From a virus, in IMG/VR virus record IMGVR_UViG_3300042938_002271, positions 1 through 24,697 of that record: DNA of 24,697 nt; one strand, written 5' to 3'. Under the pieces are notes generated by a model. The model was not told the origin of the DNA and made no database searches. It was given only the letters and a program-made list of their open reading frames with translations. This document shows positions 1-8,510 of the stretch, in pieces. The translations under genes and the position numbers were made by a program. The number at the start of each line of letters is the position of its first letter. Position 1 is the stretch's first letter.

Positions 1-2
1 CT

Positions 3-1301
3 AAAGTAATATTCTCAGCAGCTCCTGATATTACGACGGGGTGCCCGCCATCAAAAGGGGGCGAGGGCCCTGGTAAAATAGTAAGCGTGTGCGCCCCCCT
101 TAATCCAAGAGAAGCCTTGGGTCTAAGGGAATCTAAAAGCGCAGTGTCTATAGCATTTGACAGAAATGCGGATACACAGTCAACGTTTAAAGTTAGCGAG
201 AAAGTGGGGGCTACTGGGATAGTTACTTCTACCGGTAATGGATTTGCCAATATTGCTATAACAAACGGGGGTTCGTACACTTATTACGAAGGCAGCGCTG
301 TAGTCATTAAAGGCCCTGGAGACATAGAACCCTCTAGTAAAATGACAACCAAAGATATAGAAAATTCTACATTTGTAATTCATGGAATTGTAACTGAAGT
401 ACTCACTAAAGAAGAGTCAGCCTCTTTGTCTTTAGCCGAATCAGCGGCGGCTAACCCTCCACCGTGCGATGTAGGTGAGTGGGTTAAAGTACAAGATTGC
501 AGCCAAGGATGCGAAGCTGAAGACCAAAATTCTAGCACGTTTTTAGGTGAGCCAGTAAAAAAATATGTTAGAGTAGGCGTGCCATATAATGGAATATACC
601 ACTACGCAATTATATTAGCCCCTGAAGGGTGGGACCCATTAACTATGACTCCTAATGTTACGAAGTCTACAATGGGAATTCCTACAAATGCAATATATTT
701 TCCAACAGGAGGAACAGGAGGAAAAACTATAAATTTATCTACTTATTTTAATTCTGGTAATCGGATACCAGACCAAGATAGGCCGCTTACCGTAGATTTT
801 TCTGGGAGTAATGGGGGTATGCCATACCCTCCAGACTGTTCAGGTCCTCAAGGTGCCATGGATACCGGAGGAGTCGGTAAGCCAGATAACGGATTGGGAG
901 CATCATCTAAACGCAGGTATAAATGCGTAAAGTCCGGAGCTCCGTTAGGTTACGGCGATTTTACTGCTATAATAAAAAAAACACCTCGAAAAGAAAAAAA
1001 ACAAATTCCTTGCAAAAAAGGAGATTGTGATAAATTCTTTTCTACTTGGATGGCTCAGGCAGTAGGACCTCAAGATGAAAATAACTCATTTGAAGTAAAT
1101 TGGATATTATTAGAAGGATGCCCAGAGCCCTGTGTGAACAGTAAACCCGATAACAATGCAAGGATAGTAGAATCTACTTTAGTGGATATACCGTGCTCCT
1201 GCTATAAGTCGGAAGACACTCTAGGTAACAAAACTCCAGATGACAACGAACCAAAAAATGATTATGGTCTTTTTTCTTGGAAAAAGTTTTTTACTAAATA
1301 G
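3..1301 (+). CDS. Cys-rich protein, 5'-truncated, probable virion-associated
   Basis: The frame is open from the left edge of the window, so the true start is probably upstream. A GTG at 87 is the first start-like codon inside the window but has no convincing SD. The visible part is about 432 residues. An early Gly-rich stretch (ANIAITNGGSYTYYEGSAVV) recalls the NGG.SYT.AP.V repeats often found in phage structural proteins. The rest contains many scattered cysteines, several in close pairs (CDVGEW..., CSQGCEAE, CPEPC, CSCYK), and lysine patches. No signal peptide or membrane segment is visible. Two glycosyltransferase genes follow, 10 bases downstream. I do not recognise the family. A structural or tail-associated role is inferred from style and context only. 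Confidence 0.6.
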   Translation, partial: KVIFSAAPDITTGCPPSKGGEGPGKIVSVCAPLNPREALGLRESKSAVSIAFDRNADTQSTFKVSEKVGATGIVTSTGNGFANIAITNGGSYTYYEGSAVVIKGPGDIEPSSKMTTKDIENSTFVIHGIVTEVLTKEESASLSLAESAAANPPPCDVGEWVKVQDCSQGCEAEDQNSSTFLGEPVKKYVRVGVPYNGIYHYAIILAPEGWDPLTMTPNVTKSTMGIPTNAIYFPTGGTGGKTINLSTYFNSGNRIPDQDRPLTVDFSGSNGGMPYPPDCSGPQGAMDTGGVGKPDNGLGASSKRRYKCVKSGAPLGYGDFTAIIKKTPRKEKKQIPCKKGDCDKFFSTWMAQAVGPQDENNSFEVNWILLEGCPEPCVNSKPDNNARIVESTLVDIPCSCYKSEDTLGNKTPDDNEPKNDYGLFSWKKFFTK

Positions 1302-1311
1302 AAAGTAAAAT

Positions 1312-2418
1312 ATGAAAATAGGACTATGCGCAATTGTTAAAAACGAAGAATCTATAATAACAAGATGCTTAGATAGCGCCAAACCTTTGATAGATTACGT
1401 GTCTATAGTGGACACTGGGTCTAGCGATAATACCGTAAGGGTAATAGAAAAGTGGCTTATAGACAATAATGTAGAAGGAAAAGTGTTTAGTGAAGAATGG
1501 ATTAATTTTGGGGCTAATAGAACATCTGCATTAAAAAAAATAAGAGAAAAAAAAGAAATTGACTATGCTCTTATGATAGATGCAGATGAGATTTTATCTT
1601 ATGAAAAAAATAAAATAGATATAATTAAAAATCAAATAATACTAGATACACATAACATAATTACTGCTTCAGGTCCGATTAAATATCCAAGGCCGCATAT
1701 AACAAAAAACAGTATGGGTTTTTACTATGATGGGGCTATACACGAATTTGTAAGATGCAGTGATCCTATAAAAAGCCAAAATACTCTTACCGATATTGAA
1801 ATAAAATTAGGATCTGGTGGAGCTAGGAGTAAAAATAAAAGTAAATACGAAGACGACGCTGCCTTTATTGAAAAAGAATTAGCTAATATAAAAGACAAAG
1901 AGCTAATGCCAAGGTACACTTTTTATCTTGCTCAATCTTATAGAGACTGCGGAAAGCATACTAAAGCCCTTTACAACTACAACGTAAGAGCCTCATTAGG
2001 AGGTTGGAACGAAGAAGTATACATGTCTCTTTACGAAGCGGCTAGAATTAAAGAAATATTAAAATATCCTTCTGAAGATATTATACAGACATACTTAAAA
2101 GCCTCGGAATACTGCGCAGACAGAGTAGAGGCATTGCATGGAGCAGTAAGAGTCTGCAGAATGTCTGATAAAATGAATCAAGCGTATATTATAGGAAAGC
2201 ACGCCAAAAGCCTAAATAAAAAAATAAACGGCTTATTTGTTCAAGAATGGATATGGGATTGGGGAATAGACGATGAGTTTTCTTTAGCCTGCTATTGGAC
2301 TAATAGGTTTGAGGAAGGTTACGAAATTATAAGAAGACTAATATACGCTGCTCCGGAAGACCAACGTGAGAGACTTACTAAAGGTATTAAGTTTTTCGAA
2401 TCAAAAATAAAAGGTTAA
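1312..2418 (+). CDS. Glycosyltransferase family 2 with C-terminal TPR-like helices
   Basis: A 368-residue protein starting directly with the GT2 signature LCAIVKNEE (residues 5-13), followed by CLDSAKPLIDYVSIVDTGSSDNT (about 19-41), the nucleotide-sugar binding half of a GT-A fold. The metal-binding DxD motif is D90-A-D92 in LMIDADEIL. This is the arrangement of the GT2 proteins often annotated as SPBc2-type or WaaE-like. Residues about 200-350 are helical with repeated Tyr/Ala/Leu patterns (RYTFYLAQSYRDCGKHTKAL), consistent with tetratricopeptide-like repeats, common behind such domains. The enzyme should transfer a sugar in the cytoplasm; the acceptor is unknown (virion protein, phage DNA or host surface glycan). 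It lies 8 bases upstream of a second glycosyltransferase gene, probably in the same operon. Confidence 0.85.
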   Translation: MKIGLCAIVKNEESIITRCLDSAKPLIDYVSIVDTGSSDNTVRVIEKWLIDNNVEGKVFSEEWINFGANRTSALKKIREKKEIDYALMIDADEILSYEKNKIDIIKNQIILDTHNIITASGPIKYPRPHITKNSMGFYYDGAIHEFVRCSDPIKSQNTLTDIEIKLGSGGARSKNKSKYEDDAAFIEKELANIKDKELMPRYTFYLAQSYRDCGKHTKALYNYNVRASLGGWNEEVYMSLYEAARIKEILKYPSEDIIQTYLKASEYCADRVEALHGAVRVCRMSDKMNQAYIIGKHAKSLNKKINGLFVQEWIWDWGIDDEFSLACYWTNRFEEGYEIIRRLIYAAPEDQRERLTKGIKFFESKIKG

Positions 2419-2426
2419 TAAGGCAA

Positions 2427-4352
2427 ATGTCTAAAAAAACTGTAATACTTAGGCATAATCGAGCTGCGGGGGACATAATTGTTATGACCGCTGCTGTAAG
2501 GGATATCTATAAAGCCCATCACGAAACTTTGGAAATAGGAGTAGAGACTTCATTTTCAGAATTGTGGAATAATAATCCTTACATAGTTAAACTTAAAGAT
2601 AAAAGACTAGGGGCCTCTGTATACAACCTTAGCTATGGAGAAGGAATAACTAGAGCAGGAAGGGAGCCTATACACTTCCTCCAAGCCTTTCTTCACGACT
2701 TTGATGTAAAAACTGCAAGAGTTACTCCCCTGACAGCGCCTATTCCCGACATACACTTGTCGGAAGAAGAGAAGAACAATAGGATAATTAAAGAAAGGTA
2801 CTGGGTAGTTTTATCTGGGGGTAAAGTAGATTTCACTACCAAACACCCTAGGTTTTATGACGTTCAAGATACTGTAAACGTGCTAGGTTCTATGGGAGTA
2901 AAATGTGTCCAGGTAGGATACAAAGGAGGTAAACCTCTTAGCGTACATAGAACACTAGAGGGAGCTATAGACCTAAGGGGTAAAACTTCACTAAGAGATT
3001 TACTTTCTTTAATATATCACGCAGATGGGGTTGTTTGCTCTATAACTTTCGCAATGCATGCAGCAGCTGCATTAAACAAACCTTGTGTTGTTTTAGCAGG
3101 TGGAAGAGAGGAATGGTGGTGGGAAGGCTACGTAAGAGAAAACCCTGCATTCAAAGGGTTAAACTTAAAAGTACCACACAAGTACTTACATACTATAGGT
3201 TTACTGGATTGCTGTAAGGGCCCCAGAGCATGCTGGAAAAATAAAGTTCTTAAGAGTGAAGGGGATAAATCATTCTGTAACTACCCTTTCCTAGAGCCAG
3301 AAGGCCAAACTGTTCCTCTATGTCATCACATAATCGGCGTTAATAAAATACTAGAGTCAGTTTTATCGTACTATATGAGTGGGGATATAAGTCCATTACC
3401 AGAATGGGAGAGTAACAAAATGCTGCCAGCGGTGGATAAGCCTACCAGTTTAATACTTCCAGACGGAAGAAAAGTAAATATTTCGGTGTCTATATCAGAC
3501 GACCCTGCACTTAATGAGAGCAGACGTTTTTCGATACCTGTAATCAGTAAGCCGCCCGTTAATACGCCATTAGTATTAAACGCAATAGAGACGTCTCCAC
3601 GAGTATCCCCTATAGACCACCCTACAATAGGAGGGTCCGTTACTCTTTGCCTTCTTATGTATGGTGATTTTAAAGATATGCATAAAAGATGCCTTAATGC
3701 ATTATCAAATGCTCCAAAGGGAAAGATTGACTTAAGAGTGTACCTTAATGAAGCGTGCCCTGAGACTGTAGCGCTGGCAGAGGAGATGCATAAGTTTAAA
3801 GTAATATCCTGCCTGTATAAATCAAAAGAAAACAAGTTTAAATACCCTTGCATGAGAGAGATGTTTTACGATAAAGAAAACCCTATAAATAATAAATGGG
3901 TTATATGGTTTGATGATGATACTATGGCAGACGTAGATAATGACTGGTTAGAGAAAATATGCCAAGTAGCCATAGATGGGGTAAAGTCAGACCCTAGATT
4001 AGGGATGGTGGGACCTAGGTATTTTTTCAGTATGAACGACGCTCACATGGCTTGGATAAAAAAAGGATCTTGGTATAAGAATAAAAACTTCCGCGATAAG
4101 GTAGGTAACTCTTCACCTAACGGATTTAAAATACATTTTGCTTCTGGTTCCTGCTGGATGGCAAAAATAGACTGTATACGAGAATGTGATATACCCGATA
4201 CTAGGTTAAGCCATAATGGAGGGGACGTATGCATAGGGGAGCAGATGTGGCAAAATAACTGGAATTTAAAAAGCTGGAATGCGGATAAAAGAGTTATACT
4301 ATGGTCAAGTGTTCCTCGAAGAGGTCATAGTGAGAAAATATTCGGGGTGTAG
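2427..4352 (+). CDS. Two-domain glycosyltransferase: GT9 (heptosyltransferase-like) plus GT2-like
   Basis: A 641-residue apparent fusion. Residues 1-about 310 look like a GT9/ADP-heptose:LPS heptosyltransferase GT-B fold: an N-terminal RAAGDIIVMTAAVRDIY (13-29), and a second Rossmann half with VVLSGGKVDF, LRGKTSLRDLLSLIYHADGVV and MHAAAALNKPCVVLAGG, matching the family's GKTSL...L...AD.VV...S...H.AAA..KP pattern. Residues about 405-641 form a GT-A-like domain with an acidic triad D496-D497-D498 in WVIWFDDDT and later MVGPRYFF and ASGSCWMA segments, resembling GT2 enzymes. The linker (about 340-400) is rich in Pro, Ser and Thr. Heptosyltransferase-like genes occur in several large phages. The substrate cannot be told from the sequence. 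The intact frame across both halves argues for a real fusion. Confidence 0.8.
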   Translation: MSKKTVILRHNRAAGDIIVMTAAVRDIYKAHHETLEIGVETSFSELWNNNPYIVKLKDKRLGASVYNLSYGEGITRAGREPIHFLQAFLHDFDVKTARVTPLTAPIPDIHLSEEEKNNRIIKERYWVVLSGGKVDFTTKHPRFYDVQDTVNVLGSMGVKCVQVGYKGGKPLSVHRTLEGAIDLRGKTSLRDLLSLIYHADGVVCSITFAMHAAAALNKPCVVLAGGREEWWWEGYVRENPAFKGLNLKVPHKYLHTIGLLDCCKGPRACWKNKVLKSEGDKSFCNYPFLEPEGQTVPLCHHIIGVNKILESVLSYYMSGDISPLPEWESNKMLPAVDKPTSLILPDGRKVNISVSISDDPALNESRRFSIPVISKPPVNTPLVLNAIETSPRVSPIDHPTIGGSVTLCLLMYGDFKDMHKRCLNALSNAPKGKIDLRVYLNEACPETVALAEEMHKFKVISCLYKSKENKFKYPCMREMFYDKENPINNKWVIWFDDDTMADVDNDWLEKICQVAIDGVKSDPRLGMVGPRYFFSMNDAHMAWIKKGSWYKNKNFRDKVGNSSPNGFKIHFASGSCWMAKIDCIRECDIPDTRLSHNGGDVCIGEQMWQNNWNLKSWNADKRVILWSSVPRRGHSEKIFGV

Positions 4353-4378
4353 CCGTATAACTAAAAAGGGGAATATAA

Positions 4379-4846
4379 ATGCCACAAAGCGAATCATCTA
4401 GTTCTAACTCGAGCTCAAGCTACGGCTCAACAGTTCCATCCGTGAACCACGGAATTAAGCTTAAAAAACTAGTACAGACTAAGTTTACGACAAATAACGT
4501 AGACGGGTTTAGGATGAGGATAGAGGCGTATTCCGCAAATCTTATGAGTAACTCTATATTTAGATATATACGAGGCCCGGTCAATTCTCAAGCGATACAG
4601 ATAGATGAATTTGATGGAGTATGTTCTCCGTCAGATTTAGAGGAGTTCAATCAAGACGCTCCCGCTCAAGGGGCTAATCCAGCTTGGTTTAGAAAAAACT
4701 ATGTAGATCTAGTGTTCAGGTCGCAGCATGCCGCAAAAGATGCATGGAATCTTATAGTATCAGATGTTAAAATATTAGTAAGCACTTTAGACATTATGGA
4801 TACTATCGTGCAAGAAGAAGTTATAGGTATAGGCGACCCATTATAA
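4379..4846 (+). CDS. Hypothetical protein with Ser-rich N-terminus
   Basis: A 155-residue protein of unknown function. The first 20 residues are almost entirely Ser, Asn, Gly and Gln (PQSESSSSNSSSSYGS), a flexible low-complexity tail. The remainder is a mixed alpha/beta sequence without Cys clusters or membrane segments. It starts with ATG after an AAAAAGGGGA purine stretch 9 bases upstream. It sits between the glycosyltransferases and a set of small unknown genes. A Ser-rich exposed tail next to glycosyltransferase genes could be a glycosylation acceptor, but that is inference. A small virion or head-tail connector protein is also possible. Confidence 0.7.
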   Translation: MPQSESSSSNSSSSYGSTVPSVNHGIKLKKLVQTKFTTNNVDGFRMRIEAYSANLMSNSIFRYIRGPVNSQAIQIDEFDGVCSPSDLEEFNQDAPAQGANPAWFRKNYVDLVFRSQHAAKDAWNLIVSDVKILVSTLDIMDTIVQEEVIGIGDPL

Positions 4847-4859
4847 TAGGAGGGCTACG

Positions 4860-5183
4860 ATGGAAAATTTACCACTAATAGTTTTAGACGATGGAAAAAT
4901 AGCCTCCATGCTAAACGATGAATCTTTTTTATCTGAGTTTAAAAATATAAAAATGGCTCTAGAGGCCGGTAGGGCTCGTGCGGCGGCGGCTCCTAAAAAA
5001 GGCGGCTGTAAGCCATGTCAGGCAAAGGCTAGAAATGTAGCTGTTGACTTAATGTCTGTTAAAAAGTCTATAGCTAGAATGAGTGATGAAGATAAAATAA
5101 AAATGAAGAAATTTCTTAAAACAGAAAAAATAAGAATAGTATTTAAAGCGGAAGACGGTAAGCTGGTACAACTGACATTTTAA
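4860..5183 (+). CDS. Hypothetical protein with CxxC motif
   Basis: A 107-residue, Lys-rich protein, preceded by a strong SD (AGGAGGG, 4847-4853). The centre carries an Ala/Arg-rich helix followed by KKGGCKPCQAKA, a single CxxC about residues 50-57, then a helical, highly charged segment (SVKKSIARMSDEDKIKMKKF). The C-terminus ends in a predicted beta pair (RIVFKAEDGKLVQLTF). One CxxC could bind metal as a dimer or be a redox pair. I do not recognise the family. It is likely in one operon with the preceding gene (13-base gap). Confidence 0.7.
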   Translation: MENLPLIVLDDGKIASMLNDESFLSEFKNIKMALEAGRARAAAAPKKGGCKPCQAKARNVAVDLMSVKKSIARMSDEDKIKMKKFLKTEKIRIVFKAEDGKLVQLTF

Positions 5184-5239
5184 TGTTTCGCCTAGTTGGC
5201 GTAGCATAAATTGTCGTATATATAGAAAGGGATAATGTC

Positions 5240-5518
5240 ATGCTTAAAGCTGTTTCGCTTAAAAGCGAACGAGTAGGGTCTAAGGCTAACATAGTAGTTC
5301 AAGCCAAGAACATTGAAGAAGCCCACTCCAAAGAATCAAGAGAAACCGCATTAGAATACGGTAAGACCTCGATGGGTATGAACCGGCCAGGTATCTCGGG
5401 AACTCCTTGGATGGAATGGGTTGATTCTGAAGGAAAGCCGCTAAGCTCACAGAAAACGTTTGAAGCTACAAACGATAAAAGTGTGCACATTAGCTGGCCC
5501 GTACAAGAAGGCCTGTAA
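5240..5518 (+). CDS. Hypothetical protein
   Basis: A 92-residue protein of unknown function, with SD AAAGGGA 8 bases before the ATG. It is mixed in composition, with a Gly/Pro-rich middle (GMNRPGISGTPWMEWVDSEG) and no Cys or membrane segments. The stop TAA is immediately followed by the GTG of the next gene, so the two are probably translationally coupled. The 56 bases upstream (5184-5239) hold only a weak CGCC...GGCG inverted repeat. Confidence 0.65.
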   Translation: MLKAVSLKSERVGSKANIVVQAKNIEEAHSKESRETALEYGKTSMGMNRPGISGTPWMEWVDSEGKPLSSQKTFEATNDKSVHISWPVQEGL

Positions 5519-6244
5519 GTGGAAAATACAAGGAATAGGCAAGGTAGTAACAACGTTAAGCCACACGCTAATAAGGAAACTTTAAAGGCAGTGTGGCTTA
5601 GTGATCAATCGTACGCAACTACTCTAGTTATTTGTTTTATAGATACATATGGTACAGAGGGCCTAGACTGGGACCCTATGACTATACGTAAAGAAATAGA
5701 AGAAGACTTCTCTGTAAAAATTTCAAACACCGCCTTTAATAAACTTATGGCGGGTATTAACATAGTAACTACAGACCAGTTCTACTCTTCATTGCCAGAT
5801 TTTATAGACCTTTGTAATATACTAGACGGGGATATTCTAGACCCTAAGCTATTTGACCCTGCAGACCCATCAGAGTGCGCTTGGGGTATTACGGAAGCCT
5901 TGTTTATGTCACCTCCAGACGAAGGCGACGAAAACCCATTCTCTCAAGATATAGTAGGATACATAGCTGAAGTATGTAAATCTCACGGAATAAACAACCC
6001 TCCAGATGTATTAAAAATAGGGCTAAATGGTAACGCAGAAGAAGTTGCTCAAAACGTAGGGCAGGATTTTTCAGACGATCCAGAAATGTATTCAGCGATA
6101 TGGAAAAACCAACAAGAGAAGTCAGAAGAAATAGCGTCATTTATTAAATCAAGGCTTAGTCTTCTAGTAGATCAAATAAAAAGCTTAAATTTAAATAACG
6201 GTAATGTTTTAGATTCTATAAAGAAGTTTTCTGAAAACAGGTAA
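5519..6244 (+). CDS. Hypothetical acidic protein
   Basis: A 241-residue protein starting with GTG directly after the previous stop; GAAGG at 5507-5511, inside the preceding gene, is the probable SD. The sequence is acidic and mostly helical. An N-terminal half (LKAVWLSDQSYATTLVICF, then WDPMTIRKEIEEDF) is followed by a Pro/Asp-rich middle (LDGDILDPKLFDPADPSE) and a C-terminal coiled-coil-like segment (SEEIASFIKSRLSLLVDQIK). I do not recognise the family. It is the last gene before the terminator at 6341-6382. A chaperone or virion assembly role would fit its position but is unsupported. Confidence 0.7.
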   Translation: MENTRNRQGSNNVKPHANKETLKAVWLSDQSYATTLVICFIDTYGTEGLDWDPMTIRKEIEEDFSVKISNTAFNKLMAGINIVTTDQFYSSLPDFIDLCNILDGDILDPKLFDPADPSECAWGITEALFMSPPDEGDENPFSQDIVGYIAEVCKSHGINNPPDVLKIGLNGNAEEVAQNVGQDFSDDPEMYSAIWKNQQEKSEEIASFIKSRLSLLVDQIKSLNLNNGNVLDSIKKFSENR

Positions 6245-6282
6245 TAATACCCCTAATATTACAACAATACCCATACCCTTAA

Positions 6283-6311
6283 TTCAAGGCTATTTTGCGT
6301 CATAATATAGT
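6283..6311 (+). promoter_or_regulatory. Possible sigma70-like promoter
   Basis: TTCAAG at 6283-6288 and TATAGT at 6306-6311 are separated by 17 bases. Transcription would start near 6318, just upstream of a terminator hairpin at 6341, so the predicted product is either a roughly 65-base RNA or an attenuated leader for the gene at 6463. The -35 match is weak. Confidence 0.3.
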
Positions 6312-6313
6312 GT

Positions 6314-6327
6314 ACCGCTTTAGCGGT
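6314..6327 (+). other. Small stem-loop upstream of terminator
   Basis: ACCGC (6314-6318), loop TTTA, GCGGT (6323-6327): a perfect 5-bp stem 13 bases ahead of the terminator stem. A similar stem-then-terminator layout occurs at 21397-21453, and a looser one at 18640-18717. Confidence 0.5.
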
Positions 6328-6340
6328 TAACCACATAAGA

Positions 6341-6382
6341 CCCCGGGTCTCCTTTAACATGGAGACTCGGGGTTTTGTGTTT
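6341..6382 (+). terminator. Intrinsic terminator
   Basis: A 12-bp stem, CCCCGGGTCTCC (6341-6352) with GGAGACTCGGGG (6361-6372; one G-T wobble), an 8-base loop and a U-rich tail TTTTGTGTTTT. It ends the operon 1-6244. Confidence 0.9.
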
Positions 6383-6462
6383 TACTTTAGCCATTGGAGA
6401 AACAATAGAGAGAGTTGTTTGTATTGCGTTGTGTACTAGTAACTAGACCAGGAGCATGAAGC

Positions 6463-6732
6463 ATGAAGGTAGTTATAGTCAGGACTGACGGTAGCGTAGA
6501 GTATGTAGATTGCGTAAACCCTCCATTCTTAATCGAAGGCTGTTTGATTGAGAAAATAGACTTAAGCAAGGAGGTGGCGATGTTTCATGACGATCTGGCA
6601 GAAGCCAGAGAGAAGCGCGAGAACACGTGGGCAACGGCAATAGTGGAAGAGTTCACGGGAAGCTTCGTCCCAATTTTTGGAGACGTAGCTATAACTGGGT
6701 ACGGGGCGTACGGCTTAATAGGAGTAGCTTAA
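6463..6732 (+). CDS. Hypothetical protein
   Basis: An 89-residue protein. AGGAG at 6450-6454 favours this ATG over the out-of-frame ATG at 6456. The first half forms a beta-rich start (MKVVIVRTDGSVEYVDCVNPPFLIEG). The middle is helical and acidic (FHDDLAEAREKRENTW), and the C-terminal 25 residues are Gly-rich and hydrophobic (GDVAITGYGAYGLIGVA). The family is unknown. The stop TAA shares its last base with the next start (TAATG), so the next gene is translationally coupled. It is the first gene after the terminator at 6341-6382. Confidence 0.7.
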   Translation: MKVVIVRTDGSVEYVDCVNPPFLIEGCLIEKIDLSKEVAMFHDDLAEAREKRENTWATAIVEEFTGSFVPIFGDVAITGYGAYGLIGVA

Positions 6733-7316
6733 TGAGCATGCAGGAAGAAAAGCTTAAGAAGATTAAGAAAATAGGAGAGAGGACAGAGAAAAATACTCTT
6801 ATGGAAATAAGAGTGAATTTTGCAAAAGACATACTAATCCCTAAGACTATGAGAGTTCTAAGGGAGATCAAAGAAAAAGTATACCCGATGGATACGGCTA
6901 TACACAACGGGCTAGGCATAGCTTTAGCAAATGACACCGGTAAAACCTCAGTAGTTAATTTAGGAGGTATAACCGTGTGGATGGAGGACGGTCGAAAATT
7001 TTCAATGTATTCAGCGTACGACCCAGTGGAAGAGCTAGTAGAGTTCATCGTTGTGATTACTCCTCTCTTCCATATAGAAGACCTGTTTGAAGCAGCAGCG
7101 GTTTACTGTAACAAACCAATGCCTTCGATAGGAATGCCAGTAGAGTTTGATGCAGGAAGAAGCACATACATGACACCTCTAACAAACAAGGTAATGTATG
7201 TAGACAAACAAAAGATTAGCTGGCCTCTCGTAGACGGAGAAGCCTACGCTGATTACCTATGCGGAATGACCGAAAGTATAATGGAGCTGTGCTCCGAAAT
7301 TTGCGGAAAGGCATAA
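6732..7316 (+). CDS. Hypothetical protein
   Basis: 194 residues from the ATG overlapping the upstream stop (TAATG), with AGGAG at 6720-6724. A longer frame from 6627 would overlap the previous gene by over 100 bases and has no SD, so I reject that start. The N-terminus is a Lys-rich helix (EEKLKKIKKIGERTEKN). The rest is mixed alpha/beta, with GKTSVVNLGGITVWMEDG and ELVEFIVVITPLFHIEDLFE. No catalytic motif or membrane helix is evident, and I do not recognise the family. Confidence 0.7.
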   Translation: MSMQEEKLKKIKKIGERTEKNTLMEIRVNFAKDILIPKTMRVLREIKEKVYPMDTAIHNGLGIALANDTGKTSVVNLGGITVWMEDGRKFSMYSAYDPVEELVEFIVVITPLFHIEDLFEAAAVYCNKPMPSIGMPVEFDAGRSTYMTPLTNKVMYVDKQKISWPLVDGEAYADYLCGMTESIMELCSEICGKA

Positions 7317-7318
7317 TC

Positions 7319-8158
7319 ATGGATGAATACGAAAGAGAAGAGATTTTGTCGAAGGTAGCCGAAGAAATATTTGCTACCGTATCCGGTAAAGACGGTCCCC
7401 CAGAAGAGCCTACGGAGGATCAGGTTAGGCAGGTTAGGAAAATAGTCAATATTAATAATAAGGAAGCACTAAAGAAGTACAACATCCAACCATGGGAGGT
7501 AGTGGAGTACCTAGACCGGAAGACCCGAAAGGGTCTACCTGGATATAAAATAACAAAGGATATTGGTATGTGCACAGAGAGTTGGGTTATGGACAACTCT
7601 CTGATGCTTTCGGCTTTCACAATAGAGGAAGTCAGAAGGATAATTGCAAATAGGCTAATTGTAGAGAAGATGAGCGAAGATTGGATAGAGAGCCTAGTTG
7701 GAGGTTTCTGCAGCTTGGGCGCTCCTCCGAGAGCCAGCACATTTACCATATCCAACGCAGAAAACAAGCTAGAGGTAGATTTAAGAGTTTACTCTCTAAC
7801 TAGACCCTTCTTAAATGAAGAAGCGGTAGCTACGGAAGAAGGATCTAAAGCCCTTTTTGAGGTAGTGCAAGAAGAAGTAAAGAAAAGAAAAGAAGTGCTC
7901 GTATGTCTGACTCGTACCGACATAGGCTCACTTAAGATGGACTCCCAAGTAAGTGCGCTATTCAGCCACAGAGGGGAGATTGTAAAAGTAGCATACTACC
8001 TAGCAGGAGAGGTAGCCTACTGCATGGATAGGAAATTAAAATTTCCAAATCCTGTTAAGGTTCTAAGAACCAAAGAGGAGAACGTGGAGTATGCTAAAAA
8101 CCTCTACGGGGGAAGGACGGAAGAGAAACACGAGGAGATAAAGAGAAGGAGATTCTAG
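7319..8158 (+). CDS. Hypothetical protein
   Basis: 279 residues from ATG 7319, two bases after the previous stop; a start at 7259 would overlap the upstream gene without an SD. The sequence is charged and mostly helical, opening with MDEYEREEILSKVAEEIF and closing with a very basic tail (EEKHEEIKRRRF). The middle includes KITKDIGMCTESWVMDNSLM and a beta-like segment with KRKEVLVCLTRTDIGSL. The family is unknown. Its last codons (AAGGAG at 8146-8151) provide an SD for the following gene, which has no standard start codon. Confidence 0.7.
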   Translation: MDEYEREEILSKVAEEIFATVSGKDGPPEEPTEDQVRQVRKIVNINNKEALKKYNIQPWEVVEYLDRKTRKGLPGYKITKDIGMCTESWVMDNSLMLSAFTIEEVRRIIANRLIVEKMSEDWIESLVGGFCSLGAPPRASTFTISNAENKLEVDLRVYSLTRPFLNEEAVATEEGSKALFEVVQEEVKKRKEVLVCLTRTDIGSLKMDSQVSALFSHRGEIVKVAYYLAGEVAYCMDRKLKFPNPVKVLRTKEENVEYAKNLYGGRTEEKHEEIKRRRF

Positions 8159-8159
8159 T

Positions 8160-8510
8160 ATCAAAGAAATAACAACAAAGATACTAGTAAGGTTAAATAC
8201 ATCCGCTGTTAAGGAAAACAGGGAAAGGACTATATATGCGCTATATGCAAAACACTTAAAAAAGTTTGATAGTGAGTATCCTTGGTATATAGCACACGCC
8301 AGAGAGTGTCTAACAAGAAATGGCGTCGAAGTAGAGCCGTACATACGGCTTATAATAAACCCTAAGGGGTTAGATGAAAGTTCGATAAATATGCAGGTTA
8401 AAGACCTAGCACTTTTAATAAGTCTTAGTTCTTTCTCTATCGATATAGGGAAGAAGACTTATGAAAAATTATTTGGAAAATTCAAAGAGGAAGATTATTA
8501 TGGTAAATAG
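8160..8510 (+). CDS. Hypothetical protein with a non-standard start codon
   Basis: An uninterrupted frame of 116 codons fills what would otherwise be a 340-base gap. It begins after a TAA inside the previous gene and has no ATG, GTG or TTG before codon 79. AAGGAG at 8146-8151 lies 8 bases before an ATC codon at 8160, the best-placed candidate start (ATT at 8152 is too close to the SD). The product is protein-like: IKEITTKILVRLNTSAVKEN, YALYAKHLKKFDSEYPWYIA, then IRLIINPKG and an SSFSIDIGKKTYEKLFGKF C-terminus. Codon use resembles the neighbours. It overlaps the ATPase gene by 11 bases, as expected of a real operon member. The function is unknown. An AUC start, a sequencing error or a decayed start codon are all possible. 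Confidence 0.65.
   Translation: MKEITTKILVRLNTSAVKENRERTIYALYAKHLKKFDSEYPWYIAHARECLTRNGVEVEPYIRLIINPKGLDESSINMQVKDLALLISLSSFSIDIGKKTYEKLFGKFKEEDYYGK

Noticed and set aside
5196-5224. TTGGCG-17-TATATA as a promoter for the gene at 5240
   Set aside because: Transcription would start within or after the SD of that gene, and both boxes match poorly.
6627-6731. 35-residue N-terminal extension of the gene at 6732
   Set aside because: It lies wholly inside the preceding gene without an SD, whereas ATG 6732 has AGGAG and a coupled TAATG junction.
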